A stretch of DNA of 64,000 bases from Paulinella micropora (taxonomy: Eukaryota > Cercozoa > Imbricatea > Euglyphida > Paulinellidae), in assembly GCA_019918135.1 (NCBI GenBank), contig WBZZ01004177.1, positions 96,001-160,000 on the forward strand, written 5' to 3'. Made by a program: the position numbers and the translations under genes. Positions within the stretch are counted from its first letter, which is position 1, and each line of letters opens with the position of its first letter. This document shows positions 1 through 10,843 of this stretch, piece after piece. The notes below the pieces were generated by a model. That model searched no databases. It worked only from the letters and a program-made list of their open reading frames with translations, and was not told where the DNA came from.

Positions 1-9
1 TTTCAAGAA

Positions 10-732
10 GTGATGAGTGCATGCTCAAACATGGACTCGTTCACGGAGGCACATACGGCACAGGCAGGCGGTGTACCTGTTGGCGCACAGGCCACGTACA
101 CAAACCGAGTTGCCGGTTGGAAGAGACAGAGAGAGCCAGATCTGAAGACCGCATGTTGGAGGTGGTTCGCGGGCTTGCAGTGTAAGGCACAGATGGAGAA
201 CAGAGACTGCTCTTTCAATCATGATAGGCAGAACCCAACAGCAAGGGCAAATTTTCTGAGTAGGACGGAAGGCAAGGAACCGGGCCTTTTCAAGATGCTT
301 CAGATTGCCGCTGCGAACGAAGGTTGGTACACCAATATGTATGATGATGAGGAGCTACGACAGGCGATCATTGCCTATGTGGAGAGGATGAAGGAGAAAA
401 AGGAGGAAAGGGAGAGACAAAAGAACCTAAAGGCCTCTCAAAGAAGACGAGAAGGAGGAGCAGGAGCAGGAGGACGAGGAGGAGGAGGAGGAGGATGACG
501 AGGAGGAGGAACATGGAGAGGAGCCTCGAGGTGGCAGGGAACCCCTCAGAGAGGAAGAGGAGGAGGTCGGGGATATACCCCTTATGGAGGGAGAGCTGTT
601 CGAGCTCCAGCCCCCACCAAGAGGAGGAGGAGGCTCATGGGCAAGCTCCAACCCGAATTTTGGTCGAGCTCAGGCCTACAACACTGCCTCGGAGACCGAT
701 ACGTCATCCTACCCGGACACTACTCAAGGTAA
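10..732 (+). pseudogene. Gag-like protein of a Ty3/Gypsy-type retroelement, one in-frame stop
   Basis: The reading frame from 10 is interrupted only by TGA at 496-498 and continues in the same frame to TAA at 730-732. Near residues 49-71 it has a CCCH-type zinc finger, C-x8-C-x8-C-x3-H. A charged helical stretch follows, then a Gly/Arg-rich tail that continues past the stop with RGG-like residues and a basic patch. Zinc finger plus RGG tail is the usual look of a nucleic-acid-binding Gag C-terminus. The 5' part of the element, including LTR and capsid region, lies outside the window. The protease follows on the same strand. The assignment is by architecture and context; no capsid fold can be recognised. 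Confidence 0.5.
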
Positions 733-1033
733 TCGTTTCGAGGTGGTGGAATGACTGGAGGGGGAAAGAGAGGAAGGAGAAGACTGTGAAGTTTAACCCT
801 AAAGTCACAGTGCTTTCTAATGCTGTTGTGCAGACTGGGCCAACGCTTCCTCAATCTGAATACAAAGATGTGGGTACACAGAGACTGCAGCCCCAAGGTA
901 GTCTCATACCCGTTCATACATCACGGTTACCAATGATAACTGATGCAAATAGGAAGGCGAGACTTGCGATGGAGGCGAGGAGGCCAATGGCAGACGTATC
1001 GCCTCGGCCAAGCAACAACCACGAACAGACTCA

Positions 1034-2083
1034 ATGTCTACGATCGCGGCGGGTGGCGAGCAAAAAGACAATGTGTGTACTCAAGTGCCACAAGACAATG
1101 TCGCTCACATAGTAAACGCACCAGTACCGCAGAATAATAACAATGTTAATGAAGTGAAGCAGGAGGAGAAGAAGGAGGAGTTGAAAGACTTAGAGACAAG
1201 ACTCCAAAATTTGGAACGTAAAGTTCTTGTTCTCGCAGTCAATATACACAGGCCCGATGTTCTGTGTTATACGGAACTTTATTGTGAAACATTTAAGACA
1301 ATATTAAAAGTTGGCAATGATACGATGGCGAATGTTAATGTTGTCGGCCGGAAGTTTGTAAATCGATACCGGGACTGGGTGGACGGAAATATAAAAAATT
1401 CGACTGGCACTCTGAAGGGAGTGGGTAGCCGGACGGTCATCACGGAAATCATCACACTGACCTTTAAATTAAAATCCGCACGAGTATACAGCATGGACCT
1501 TTATGTCGTCCCCGGTTACCACGGGTCAATATTACTATCGTATGACCAATTGGCTACGATGGGGGCTGTGATTGATTGCGCCGCACGGCGAGTGATATAT
1601 GGAGTAAAAAGAGGAGAAAAGAACGATATTGATCCCTTCAACGCTACTGACTCTTATGAGGCTTATGAGCTGAGTCTAGCGACTGATCACAAAAAGATTG
1701 CCATCGCACATGAGGCACTTGAGGTGTACGTTCACACCCATGTCGTAAGACCGGATAAGCTGTCCTGGACCGACAATTGGGAATCCCAAGTGTGCACTGT
1801 CACAGTTCCGACATCCCATGGGGACAAAAAGTCTATTGATGACTTAATGGAGAAGCGAAAGGAGGAGATTATATGTGTCGCACAAAGAAGCCCGTCGTTG
1901 GCGAGATTCGCGGAAGGAGTAGGAACAGATGTCCATATTACTAACGGATACTGTTTCCATGCGAAAGTAGGAGAAGAAAAAAGGGAGGCGTTTGTACCAA
2001 GGAGAACGGCGCGAATCCCGGATACTCCACCAGAAACTATTAAAAGTTGTATTACTGATTTCTGGGGTGACGAGCCCACGTGA
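1034..2083 (+). CDS. Retroelement protease region (retropepsin-like)
   Basis: This is an open frame of 349 residues that fits the N-terminal part of a Pol protein. After an Asn/Glu-rich linker and short coiled coil (residues 35-65) there is a retropepsin-like pattern: GNDTMANVNVV at residues 94-104, a hydrophobic strand VYSMDLYVVPG, then GSILLSYDQLATMGAVID, which resembles the usual ILG.D.L...GA.ID block. The expected active-site triplet Asp-Thr-Gly reads Asp-Thr-Met at residues 96-98, so catalysis is doubtful. Upstream, the frame ending at 1112 probably encodes the preceding Pol N-terminus, implying a frameshift near 1030-1110. Reverse transcriptase should follow but does not. Confidence 0.5.
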   Translation: MSTIAAGGEQKDNVCTQVPQDNVAHIVNAPVPQNNNNVNEVKQEEKKEELKDLETRLQNLERKVLVLAVNIHRPDVLCYTELYCETFKTILKVGNDTMANVNVVGRKFVNRYRDWVDGNIKNSTGTLKGVGSRTVITEIITLTFKLKSARVYSMDLYVVPGYHGSILLSYDQLATMGAVIDCAARRVIYGVKRGEKNDIDPFNATDSYEAYELSLATDHKKIAIAHEALEVYVHTHVVRPDKLSWTDNWESQVCTVTVPTSHGDKKSIDDLMEKRKEEIICVAQRSPSLARFAEGVGTDVHITNGYCFHAKVGEEKREAFVPRRTARIPDTPPETIKSCITDFWGDEPT

Positions 2084-2101
2084 CCGCGTTCACTAACTGA
2101 A

Positions 2102-2470
2102 GTGAAGAAATGCTTACGGACTTTATTCGAAAATAATAAGCCGTATACTATTATCCTGCCATATAATGAGAAGGCGATATGGGCGCAGGAAATAAGGGAC
2201 CGGCTTATTGATCATCCTATACCGGTACCCTCTCGCAAGCAACAGCTAGTGGTGGCTTGTCGTATGGGAACTCGTGAGCAGACCAGTGCATACAAGCGGA
2301 AGCTCAGAGACCTCGACAATTTGAAATTGATACCGCAAGCATTCACATGCTTTGATGGTTTTTACACCCGTAAAGCTCCTTTGCAATACGCGAGACTCAT
2401 TGACATGCTGGTGGAGCTCGGTAAAGATGATGAGCCGGACACGGTCACGTGTATGAAAAGACGGGCCTAG
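2102..2470 (+). CDS. Unrecognised ORF inside the retroelement
   Basis: This is an open frame of about 122 residues beginning at a GTG, just after the protease frame ends. It lies on the same strand, and its composition is like the neighbouring Pol ORF (Lys/Arg/Glu-rich helices). I find no reverse transcriptase motifs such as the YxDD box or the SP.SP block. It may be a linker piece of Pol left after a deletion or replacement, because oppositely oriented sequence starts soon after. No function is proposed. Between 2471 and 2700 I see no further coding signal on either strand. Confidence 0.25.
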   Translation: MKKCLRTLFENNKPYTIILPYNEKAIWAQEIRDRLIDHPIPVPSRKQQLVVACRMGTREQTSAYKRKLRDLDNLKLIPQAFTCFDGFYTRKAPLQYARLIDMLVELGKDDEPDTVTCMKRRA

Positions 2471-2700
2471 ATGATGTCTCGGATAGAACTGAATGTCAAA
2501 GGACTTACCGGAGTAGAGTTCAATGGTCAAGACCATCGTTCCCGTAACATCCGCCCTCGCTTTTCCCCTTCTATGCTTCCTTTAATCGGCAACATATGTT
2601 TATCCAACCACGCCCGATTGGACGTTATGAAGCTCGCTCCTGCGATATTAATATTAGCCAACGTATCATTGGCCACATCGCATGCACTCTCAAGATCCAC

Positions 2701-5700
2701 TCAGTAGACCTGAGTAATGCACAACGCATGTTCCTGCATATCGACAGCCTCTAAGCGCTCCTTCAAGTCAGATAAAAGAACCAAACTGTTATTTAAACTT
2801 TTCCGATCCGACAGCCCACTCTTGATGTAGCCCTCACCAAAAGCAGTAGCCTTCAATTTTCCGGCTTCCATTTCTTTCATTCCATCCGCAGCCTTCCTTA
2901 CGGGTTTGACCTTCTTCACCCTTAAAGGCACCGGCTTCGCCTTCCAATCAGGCTCCGGAATGATAGAAACTTTCTTTTCGAACCTTACCGTCGGGACCGG
3001 TAAAACATTTAAAGTAGGTTGTGATTTTCGAGGTACGTTAGTAACAATTTTTTTATTAGTAATATGCACTTGTCTGGCCTTCGCGGGCCCTTCGTCCCCC
3101 TTTTTGTCACCACGTTTACCCCCCCCCCCCCCCCCCCAATCGTTACCTGCATCACAGAACCATCCATTCCATGAGTAGAGTTCTGACTCTCGTGAGAAGG
3201 GTTACCTACGGGTATTGCCTTTACTTCCAGCCTCCCCGGCCTATTCGTCTTCGGCAAAGTCCTCGCTGCGAAAGGCTTGATCACCTGCCGCAGGACAACA
3301 TCCCCATCAGTATCGACTGACGAACCCGTTCCCCCCCCCCCCCCCCCCCCCTCACATTCGTCTCTCAACTGGTGTTTACCAAGTTGGGTTCCCTCTGAGA
3401 CTTCCTCTACGTAGGAGACTTCCTCCTCCGTTTCATCCTTAGAGGCAGCCGCCACCTTAGCCTTTTTGAAGGGCCGGCCTCCTTCCTTTTTACCGCTCCA
3501 TCGCTTCTTGCCCCTGAAGCTTCCCCCGCGGTCACGGCCTCCACGCCCTCCACGGCCACCACGGCCACCTCGGCTACCACGGCTACCTCCCGTCCGCAAG
3601 GACTTGACTGTTTCATCCCATTCCTCCAGTCGCTTCCTGACCAGCTGGCGAACCCCTTTGTTCTTTATAACCAACTCGTCTTTGTTGCGGATGGCTCTGA
3701 CTATCTCCCAGATGGAATGTCCTTGTTTTGCAGCGGTCAACTGCCCCTCCAGGTTTTTCCAATCCGCCTCCTTGTCAGAGTGTAAGCCAGGACAAGCCTC
3801 CTTCTTGGGACACATGTAGCCCTTGAAGTAGTAGTCGAAGCAAAGCTTGCGACCTCCCTGGTAAGAAGAACTAGAAGAACTAGCACCCCAACCCTTAGAG
3901 GGAGGAATATGCTCCTCGCTACTTTCTTCTTCGTCCTCTTCCTCCTCCTGTTCCTTTTGACGGAAGGGTTTGCCATAACCCCCCTTAGGAACATTAGGGA
4001 TACGGCGTCTTACAGTCCTTCCCCCGACTGAATGGCATTTGCGTTTCCCATTGGTTGATCAACCAACTGGGTCCTCGCTACCGCTGCCAACGCCTGTATC
4101 CCTCCCTCAGAGACCAACGTATCCTCCCACGTTCTCTCTGCTATTAGGAAGTCCTTCCACATTTCCCTTACGTTTGCATATCCATCCGCAAACGTTTTCC
4201 ATGCCGGGGACGCATCTGTCGTGAAATCGACATTGTCCGGGATGTTAATCGTCCATTTACCATCCGGCCAACCTTTTGCAATGGCTCGGAACACACATGG
4301 ATCGTGCTGATAGATCCTTGCCATGACATGTCGGGTGAAACGTTTGAGGCTGATGAAAAACGCATTGTCCGCCTTCAGCTTCTCCATTTCAATCCGAAAC
4401 GCCCCCTTGATCCTCATGGGCTTCTTGCTCGACGCTGCCAACGCACTTCCAACAACTGTGGAAATATGCCCTGTCAGCATGACCTCACTAGTCAAATCCC
4501 AATGACTTCCGTGAAGTACGAGCAAAGCAATGAGAGCGTGCATCATTGCGTGCAGTTTGGACATTTTTACAGACCCCGTGTCCGCGTAAACATCCCTTTC
4601 CTGCATTTCCTTGCCCATCCCTTTTGTGATACTCTCCACCGTAAAGTGCTCCATAAGATCAGTGTCCGTGCACTGTCGGAGAATATCAACCAAGGTCATC
4701 GGCGATTCAAAATTGCTCTCCCCCATAAACTTACAGAGCAAATTGATCGCTTTACGCAACCAAGGTAAACCATATCGCCGGTTTTTTATCCCCTTGACCC
4801 CGGAGCGAATGCAACAGGAGAGAACTTGTCGAGAAACGTCGGCATTCTCTTCCTTTCCTGTTCATATCGAAACACAGGATCTATGGGATCATCCTCATCC
4901 CTTTTCTTGATGACCGCATATCTCTCTTCCCATATTGCGTACCTTTCCATGCAAACCTCAATGGCCTTTGCCACCTCTTTGAGGTATAAGAGATATCGAT
5001 ACATGGCCTCGTGAGCCTGCTCCCTTACAACAAGCAATATCTTAGCATCCGGCACCGTAGCCGTAGCATCCTTGTCCTTGGTTGTTGCAAGTGCAGCTGT
5101 CTCTGCTTCCCTTAGCAGATCACGCAGACCCCTGTTAGCATTGTTAGCCAACGTGTCCTTTTCCGTCATCTGCTCCAATTTTCCCATGAAGCCTTCAAAA
5201 TGGATGAGGTCATAGGTGTCCGGTGTCTTTTTCCCCCACCACCTTCGTGTCCTTCATCCATCTTGCATCCTTCATTTGTCCTTTGCGGCATCCCAATTCC
5301 TTACCGCCTTGAGGAAGACATTAGCAACCATGGGGTACACCCCGTCCTTGAAGAACGCCTGTGCCATACCCACCTCAAAAGAATCCCCTTTCTTAGGATC
5401 TTTTCTGATTGCCCCATACCATTCCTCTTTCCAAATGTCCTTAGCTTCCTCTCCCGTCATCAGGAATTGGACATCAAACTGCTCAGAAGGAATAGGAGTT
5501 GGAAAGTAATCCTCATCCCCCTTCTCAAGCGTTGGGTGCCCCACCATCTGCAGTTCATGGAGGTGCAAAGACACAAACATCCTTGCTACCATCCTCCTTA
5601 CCTGCATGGGTACCAAAGTTTTGAGCTTAGGTTCACTAGGTGAATAGCCAGTGAAGGTAAAATTGGCTAGATCGTAGCCCCATCTTGCCAAGTTACCCGA

Positions 5701-5780
5701 CTCCGCTTTCACCGTATCGTAAAGGAGAGAATCCGAACACAGCTTAAGACTCTGGCATGGCGGAATGGTCTCCTGTGGTA
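2701..5780 (-). pseudogene. Second Gag-like retroelement block, opposite orientation, frame-broken
   Basis: Consecutive minus-strand frames (5780-5272, 5187-4786, 4759-4010, 3994-3737, 3815-3009, 3069-2701) read like one long protein with several frame changes. The order is a helical capsid-like N-terminal part, a CCCH finger near 3840-3780 (C-x9-C-x5-C-x3-H), a Lys/Glu helix, then an RGG-rich and basic tail near 3600-3470. This finger/helix/RGG order matches the plus-strand Gag at 10-732, so the two are probably related. Two poly-Gly tracts are encoded by long C runs on the plus strand (about 3119-3137 and 3331-3351). The block ends abruptly beside the plus-strand integrase at about 5780, so the elements are nested or rearranged. 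Confidence 0.5.
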
Positions 5781-5781
5781 T

Positions 5782-7809
5782 ATGGGCAAACCCGCGGAGA
5801 CGGCCAAGAACCCGGAAAAGTGGGTTTTGTGGGTCCCAGCTAAACTGAGACAGATGATCTACGTAGCGTCGCACGTGATCCCGTTGGTTAATCATCCGGG
5901 GGTGCAAAGGACGCAGTGGATTATCAAACGGAGGTTCTGGTGGGAAGGAATGGATAAGTTCGTTAAGGAAAGGGTCAAGGGCTGCACGACCTGTCAGATG
6001 AACAAACGGCACCCAGTGGAAGGGAAAATCCCGGTTGGGAAATTTACATTGCTGGAAAGGCTCTTTGAGTTCCTGCATGTGGACCACGTGGGACCGTTGC
6101 CGCCGGTGGGGCCGGCGAAGGATAAGTTCTTGATGACGGTCATTGACAGGGCGAGCAATTACGTTTGGGCGATACCAGTGCCTGACACAACGCCGGAGAC
6201 GACAGCCAGGGAGCTGATCGATCGAGTCCTATGTGTGGTAGGGGTCCCCAAGAAGATCTGCTCAGACAAGGGGCCAGCCTTTGACAACGAGCTAATGGAA
6301 AGGCTCGCGAACTTTTACGGGGTTCACTGGCAGTACGTTACACCGTACAATCCGAGGGCTAATGGCAAGATTGAGCGGGTGCATAGACCATTCAAGTCGG
6401 CTCTAAGGACCTACTGCAAGAAGAGTCAGCTCTTGTGGAGAGAGGTGGTCCCGAGCTTTGTTTTCGCTATGAACGCGATGCCATCGAAGGCTCTTGGAGC
6501 GGGGGCGGAATGTAGATCCCCATATCAGGTGGTATACGGGCAGGAGCCAGTGATGCCCCATCACTTGGTATATCAGGATGGGCCTGGGCTTATGATGGAT
6601 GAGGATGAGCTGTGGGGGGTTCGTATGCGTGTGTCCATGGAGGCCATGCAAGCGGTACGGCAAGCGAGGCTGGCGGAACAGACCCGTCAGCTGAGCAAAG
6701 AACCCTTGGAACAGGACTTGTCTATGGTAACCTATAAGCCGGGTGACATTGTCATGTTGTATTACCCACAGGTTCCGAAGGGCATATCTTCAAAGATGTT
6801 TGTCCACTGGAAGGGGCCTTATCAGGTGATGCAACAGACCGGGCCGTTTAACTATCGGATACGAGGCAGGGGGGAGAACAAGATTGTCCATGTTCGACGC
6901 CTCATCAAGTACGATCCGTTTCTCATGGAGAACGAGACGCTCCAAGAAGCGCTCGTCAGGGAAAAGGGGGAGTTTCAAGACCCTCCTAAGTTGGGAACGG
7001 ATAAGGAACCCGATGGTGGGAAGCCCGGGGACCGAAAGGGCCAGGAGGGGAGGAAGGCACGGGCCCCTGAAGAGGGTGTCGGCCAGATAAGCTCCAAAGG
7101 GCCTGAGGTTGGGAAAAAGGGGTCAGATACAAGTCGCAAGCCACCCACAGAGGCGGCGAAGAGGGCGGCGGATAATGATCTGATCTACTCGGAACCTGGA
7201 AGTAGGCCGGGTAAACGCGGGAGGAGGGATGTGCAGGCGGGGCCGGAGGAGCCAGTGGTGCCCTCGCGGGTGGACGTCAAGCACAAGTTATGGAAGGAGG
7301 GTAATGAGGCACTAGAAATGACATGGGTTCTGGGTCGGTTCTATTTGGTCAGGCCCCCGACTAGGTTCGTTGCAAAGGGAGACAAGGATACTCTCTTTGT
7401 GATGAAGGTTGTGGGACTGGTAGAGGACTCGAAGAAGACTCGATCGTCAAGGAGTGCGCTCAAAAACCTTCCGCCTATGCTGCAGTTTTACCGGTCTTGG
7501 GATAAGGATACGGTTGACAACCGGATGTACCGCGAGTATGTCCCGGTATGGTGGGATGCTGCAAATAGGGAGGTATGGGATGCCAAAATTGATCCAGCCA
7601 CACGGAAGGGTGACAGGGATCACGAGGCATGGACCATATCAGCGTGGCCGAGGGGAGTGCTTGATTGCCCCTTCGAGTTGCACGACGGGCACATTCCACA
7701 GAAGGTTTGGGACTTGCTCAAGCAAAGCGGGCTTGACTTAAGGCTAATCGGGGGTGCATATGCAACTGAAACGGTGCGGGGGAAGAAGCATCCGAGCCTA
7801 AAGGGATAG
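5782..7809 (+). CDS. Ty3/Gypsy-type integrase, C-terminal part of Pol
   Basis: This retroviral-type integrase inserts element cDNA into host DNA. The HHCC zinc site is visible (H31, H38, C68, C71). The catalytic core has D101 (in HVDHVGPL), D162 (in CSDKGPAF) and E198 (in NGKIERVHR), and the D162-E198 spacing is the canonical D-x35-E. A GPY/F-like module (HWKGPYQV, then VHVRRLIKYDPF) follows near residues 330-380. The remaining roughly 300 residues are a charged linker and an unrecognised tail domain. The Met used here is only the first in frame; the true N-terminus would be fused to RT/RNase H, which is missing because unrelated minus-strand sequence abuts at 5780. The frame is uninterrupted for 675 residues, so the copy is probably young. 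Confidence 0.85.
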   Translation: MGKPAETAKNPEKWVLWVPAKLRQMIYVASHVIPLVNHPGVQRTQWIIKRRFWWEGMDKFVKERVKGCTTCQMNKRHPVEGKIPVGKFTLLERLFEFLHVDHVGPLPPVGPAKDKFLMTVIDRASNYVWAIPVPDTTPETTARELIDRVLCVVGVPKKICSDKGPAFDNELMERLANFYGVHWQYVTPYNPRANGKIERVHRPFKSALRTYCKKSQLLWREVVPSFVFAMNAMPSKALGAGAECRSPYQVVYGQEPVMPHHLVYQDGPGLMMDEDELWGVRMRVSMEAMQAVRQARLAEQTRQLSKEPLEQDLSMVTYKPGDIVMLYYPQVPKGISSKMFVHWKGPYQVMQQTGPFNYRIRGRGENKIVHVRRLIKYDPFLMENETLQEALVREKGEFQDPPKLGTDKEPDGGKPGDRKGQEGRKARAPEEGVGQISSKGPEVGKKGSDTSRKPPTEAAKRAADNDLIYSEPGSRPGKRGRRDVQAGPEEPVVPSRVDVKHKLWKEGNEALEMTWVLGRFYLVRPPTRFVAKGDKDTLFVMKVVGLVEDSKKTRSSRSALKNLPPMLQFYRSWDKDTVDNRMYREYVPVWWDAANREVWDAKIDPATRKGDRDHEAWTISAWPRGVLDCPFELHDGHIPQKVWDLLKQSGLDLRLIGGAYATETVRGKKHPSLKG

Positions 7810-8376
7810 GGGGCATCCGGGATGCAACTTTAAAAAGAAGGAACGGAAAAGCGGGTCGGAGGGCAGTTGGGCACACATTGACCATAGTGTGGGGGATAAA
7901 CAGTACTGAGGGTCCTACTCAACTTTAAAACTTTACGGGCACAGTACAAGGGAACTCGGCGGAAAGGCCATAGTCGTTTTAAGGGTTGGACTTTGGGGTT
8001 CGGTCAATTCGGACTTCAGGGCCAAGGCACCATTCACATTTGACGGATTAGACAGGGTCTGGCTGGTGGTCGGCCAGACTATGGGTCTGTGACTTCGGGA
8101 AATCGCGCGCGTAGGGTTGAAGACGTGAGCTGGTCGAGTGCCATGATTCACGATCTTCGGGCAACAATAAGTCTCGGAACTTAGCCCACATGAAGCACAA
8201 GCCTTTAATCTGTTGGATGGCTCTTGATAAGATTTGATCAGGGTCGAGCTAGGGTAGCTCTTGGGATGGTGGACAATCGGCTGGGATTCCCCAAAAAGCC
8301 GGTAGTACTACTGACGAGATTATACGAGATGTAGTCTCCGGTGGTATTACTCCAGGATTGAGATCCGAGCGATCTC
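7810..8376 (+). other. 3' untranslated region of the Gypsy-type element
   Basis: This is non-coding sequence between the integrase stop and the polypurine tract. No ORF with recognisable content is present on either strand. Length and position fit the 3' internal UTR of an LTR retroelement. Confidence 0.5.
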
Positions 8377-8393
8377 AAAGGAGGGGGAAGGGG
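8377..8393 (+). promoter_or_regulatory. Polypurine tract (plus-strand primer site)
   Basis: The purine run AAAGGAGGGGGAAGGGG sits five bases before the TGTAACACCC start of the putative LTR. That is the expected position for the RNase H-resistant primer of plus-strand DNA synthesis. Confidence 0.7.
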
Positions 8394-8398
8394 TGCTA

Positions 8399-9307
8399 TG
8401 TAACACCCACGGTATACTACATCGTTTATACGCTAGTGGGGCTTTACGGGAATTTACTCTTGGAAGTATTTTCTTGTTATTAAATGTAATTTAAGATGAA
8501 TTCTTATTACATTTCCGGTTCTGATTAATATATTCGGTTTTAATTTTGTAGTAGGATAAGGAATATGGAGGAAAATCTAGGAAGCTTGGACCCCCATAGG
8601 ACCTTAAAACCTACATTGTACACTTAACCGTTTACCGGCGTGGAGAGGGTTATTAGGATGCAGAATACACAGTTCTGTAGCATCCATATGGAATAACCTC
8701 CCACATTAATGGCGTTGACCCGATCCTTCTACAGTACATGTAGTAACCGTTTGAAGTTTTGGGAAAAGGTCACGGAAAAACCGTGAAATTTGGCCTTTTT
8801 CCCGTGACTGGGAATTTATGGCTAAGTAAGGGAAAACGCACTTATGGGTTGTGGTTTGTGGTTTGTTTTGGCATTTGTGCAGGTTACGGACGTAACGCAT
8901 CATGTCAGGGAACCAGTCAAAGGGACACTCCGGTTTGACCGGTGTTTTCCCTCTGGCTTGTTGTTTGGGTTCATTCCTGACAACCCTTTCTGTAATAGAA
9001 GTGGTCGTTAGTAGTGAACCAGTTGTGTTCAATTATTAAAATTCCTTTGTTACTTTTTCATTGAGCTCGTAAGGGTAGACCTCCGGTCTCAATACACTTT
9101 CATTAAATTATTTTTTACGATAGATTATATACTGTCGTACCTGAGCACGGTCAATCTCTACTTGTGTCGGTATATCGCAGGGTCGGGTACATACACCTCG
9201 ACTTCGGATATAGCTATTAGGACTGGCCGCCTAATACTATATCATAGGATATCCGCCTTATACAAGGGTATGTCATTAAAAAAGACAATGTACTTACGAT
9301 CTCCCTG

Positions 9308-9309
<2 letters not shown>
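8399..9309 (+). repeat. 3' long terminal repeat (possibly truncated)
   Basis: It starts with TGTAACACCC, a common Gypsy LTR 5' end, directly after a polypurine tract. The sequence is non-coding and AT-rich with TATA-like stretches. The expected CA-3' terminus is not obvious. Sequence runs into an (AAT)n tract at 9310, so the end is either truncated by the SINE cluster or just before it. The matching 5' LTR is outside the window. Confidence 0.6.

Positions 9310-9390
<81 letters not shown>
9310..9390. repeat. (AAT)n microsatellite
   Basis: A near-perfect AAT tract that forms the tail of the minus-strand SINE copy next to it. Confidence 0.9.
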
Positions 9391-9391
<1 letters not shown>

Positions 9392-9658
9392 GTGCTTCTC
9401 TGTCAATGGCTGATGCATTTCTGCACATGCGCCTCCATCGTCTCACCCGTGAGGGGAGTACGAAGAATTGACGATAAGCTCTAATGACACCCCCGCAAGG
9501 GCAGTTCCAACACTTCCAGACGGGCCGGTATGTTCAATGAAAATACTGATCCAGACGGATCGGTATGTTCAATGAAAATACTGGTGGCACCGACGGGAAT
9601 CGAACTGGCGACAGGGCCCAGATGGTAAAACTTGACCACTGGGCTATCACGGTGTCCA
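9391..9658 (-). mobile_element. tRNA-derived SINE, copy 1
   Basis: Read on the minus strand it starts with a tRNA-like head. The A box is TAGCCCAGTGG and the B box AGTTCGATTCC, and the head ends in GGTGCCACCA with an apparent CCA. A body follows with a 35-bp unit present twice (ATTTTCATTGAACATACCG core), then a 3' end GAGAAGCACT and an (ATT)n tail. Acceptor-stem pairing of the head is largely kept (GACACCG with CGGTGCC, one mismatch). Confidence 0.8.
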
Positions 9659-9686
9659 AAATAATAATAATAATAATAATAATAAT

Positions 9687-9955
9687 AGTGCTTCTCTGTC
9701 AATGGCTGATGCATTTCTGCACATGCGCCTCCATCGTCTCACCCGTGAGGGGAGTACGAAGAATTGACGATAAGCTCTAATGACACCCCCGCAAGGGCAG
9801 TTCCAACACTTCCAGACGGGCCGGTATGTTCAATGAAAATACTGGTCCAGAAATAGACCGGTATGTTCAATGAAAATACTGGTGGCACCGACGGGAATCG
9901 AACTGGCGACAGGGCCCAGATGGTAGAACTTGACCACTGGGCTATCACGGTGTCC

Positions 9956-9956
<1 letters not shown>
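9687..9956 (-). mobile_element. tRNA-derived SINE, copy 2
   Basis: Nearly identical to copy 1, with the same tRNA-like head, duplicated 35-bp unit and 3' end. It is separated from copy 1 by a short AAT tract. The head-to-tail arrangement in the same orientation suggests either SINE-into-SINE-tail insertion or tandem duplication. Confidence 0.8.

Positions 9957-10023
<67 letters not shown>
9957..10023. repeat. (AAT)n microsatellite
   Basis: Pure AAT repeats between SINE copies 2 and 3. Confidence 0.9.
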
Positions 10024-10024
<1 letters not shown>

Positions 10025-10291
10025 GTGCTTCTCTGTCAATGGCTGATGCATTTCTGCACATGCGCCTCCATCGTCTCACCCGTGAGGGGAGTATGAAGAA
10101 TTGACGATAGGCTCTAATGACACCCCCGCAAGGGCAGTTCCAACACTTCCAGACGGACCGGTATGTTCAATGAAAATACTGGTCCAGACGGAGCGGTATG
10201 TTCAATGAAAATACTGGTGGCACCGACTGGAATCGAACTGGCGACAGGGCCCAGATGGTAGAACTTGACCACTGGGCTATCACGGTGTCCA
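10024..10291 (-). mobile_element. tRNA-derived SINE, copy 3
   Basis: Same structure as the other copies, with a few substitutions (for example the B-box region reads TCCAGTCGG instead of TCCCGTCGG on the minus strand). Confidence 0.8.
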
Positions 10292-10326
10292 ATAATAAAA
10301 ATAATAATAATAATAATAATAATAAT

Positions 10327-10452
10327 AGTGTATCTCCTGCCAATTGCTGAGCCAAAAGGCCATGTGCATCCAGTCCTCCATTCCATAAGGAAAGTCTCCA
10401 CACCAATCGGTGGAATAAAGGAAGTGACGGCATAGAACATTACTCTAGGAGC

Positions 10453-10453
<1 letters not shown>
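10327..10453 (-). mobile_element. Second short repeat family with (ATT)n tail
   Basis: A 127-bp sequence without a tRNA-like head, bounded by AAT tracts on both sides. A longer copy of the same family lies on the plus strand at 63384-63551. Its 3' end (CAGCAATTGGCAGGAGATACACT before ATT repeats, read on the minus strand, split here for length: CAGCAATTGGC then AGGAGATACACT) resembles the SINE 3' end. Confidence 0.6.
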
Positions 10454-10528
<75 letters not shown>

Positions 10529-10529
<1 letters not shown>

Positions 10530-10803
10530 GTGCTTCTCTGTCAATGGCTGATGCATTTCTGCACATGCGCCTCCATCGTCTCACCCGTGAGGGGAGTACG
10601 AAGAATTGACGATAAGCTCTAATGACACCCCCGCAAGGGCAGTTCCAACACTTCCAGACGGGCCGGTATGTTCAATGAAAATACTGGTCCAGAAATAGAC
10701 CGGTATGTTCAATGAAAATACTGGTGGCACCGACGGGAATCGAACTGGCGACAGGGCCCAGATGGTAGAACTTGACCACTGGGCTAATAGTATCACGGTG
10801 TCC

Positions 10804-10804
<1 letters not shown>
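10529..10804 (-). mobile_element. tRNA-derived SINE, copy 4
   Basis: Like the other copies but with a 6-bp insertion inside the tRNA-like head near the A box (AATAGT on the plus strand), which would disturb the D-arm. It is flanked on its tail side by a long AAT tract, 10454-10528. Confidence 0.75.

Positions 10805-10842
<38 letters not shown>

Positions 10843-10843
<1 letters not shown>

Noticed and set aside
2102..2470. Reverse transcriptase fragment
   Set aside because: No RT motif can be found in this frame or its neighbours.
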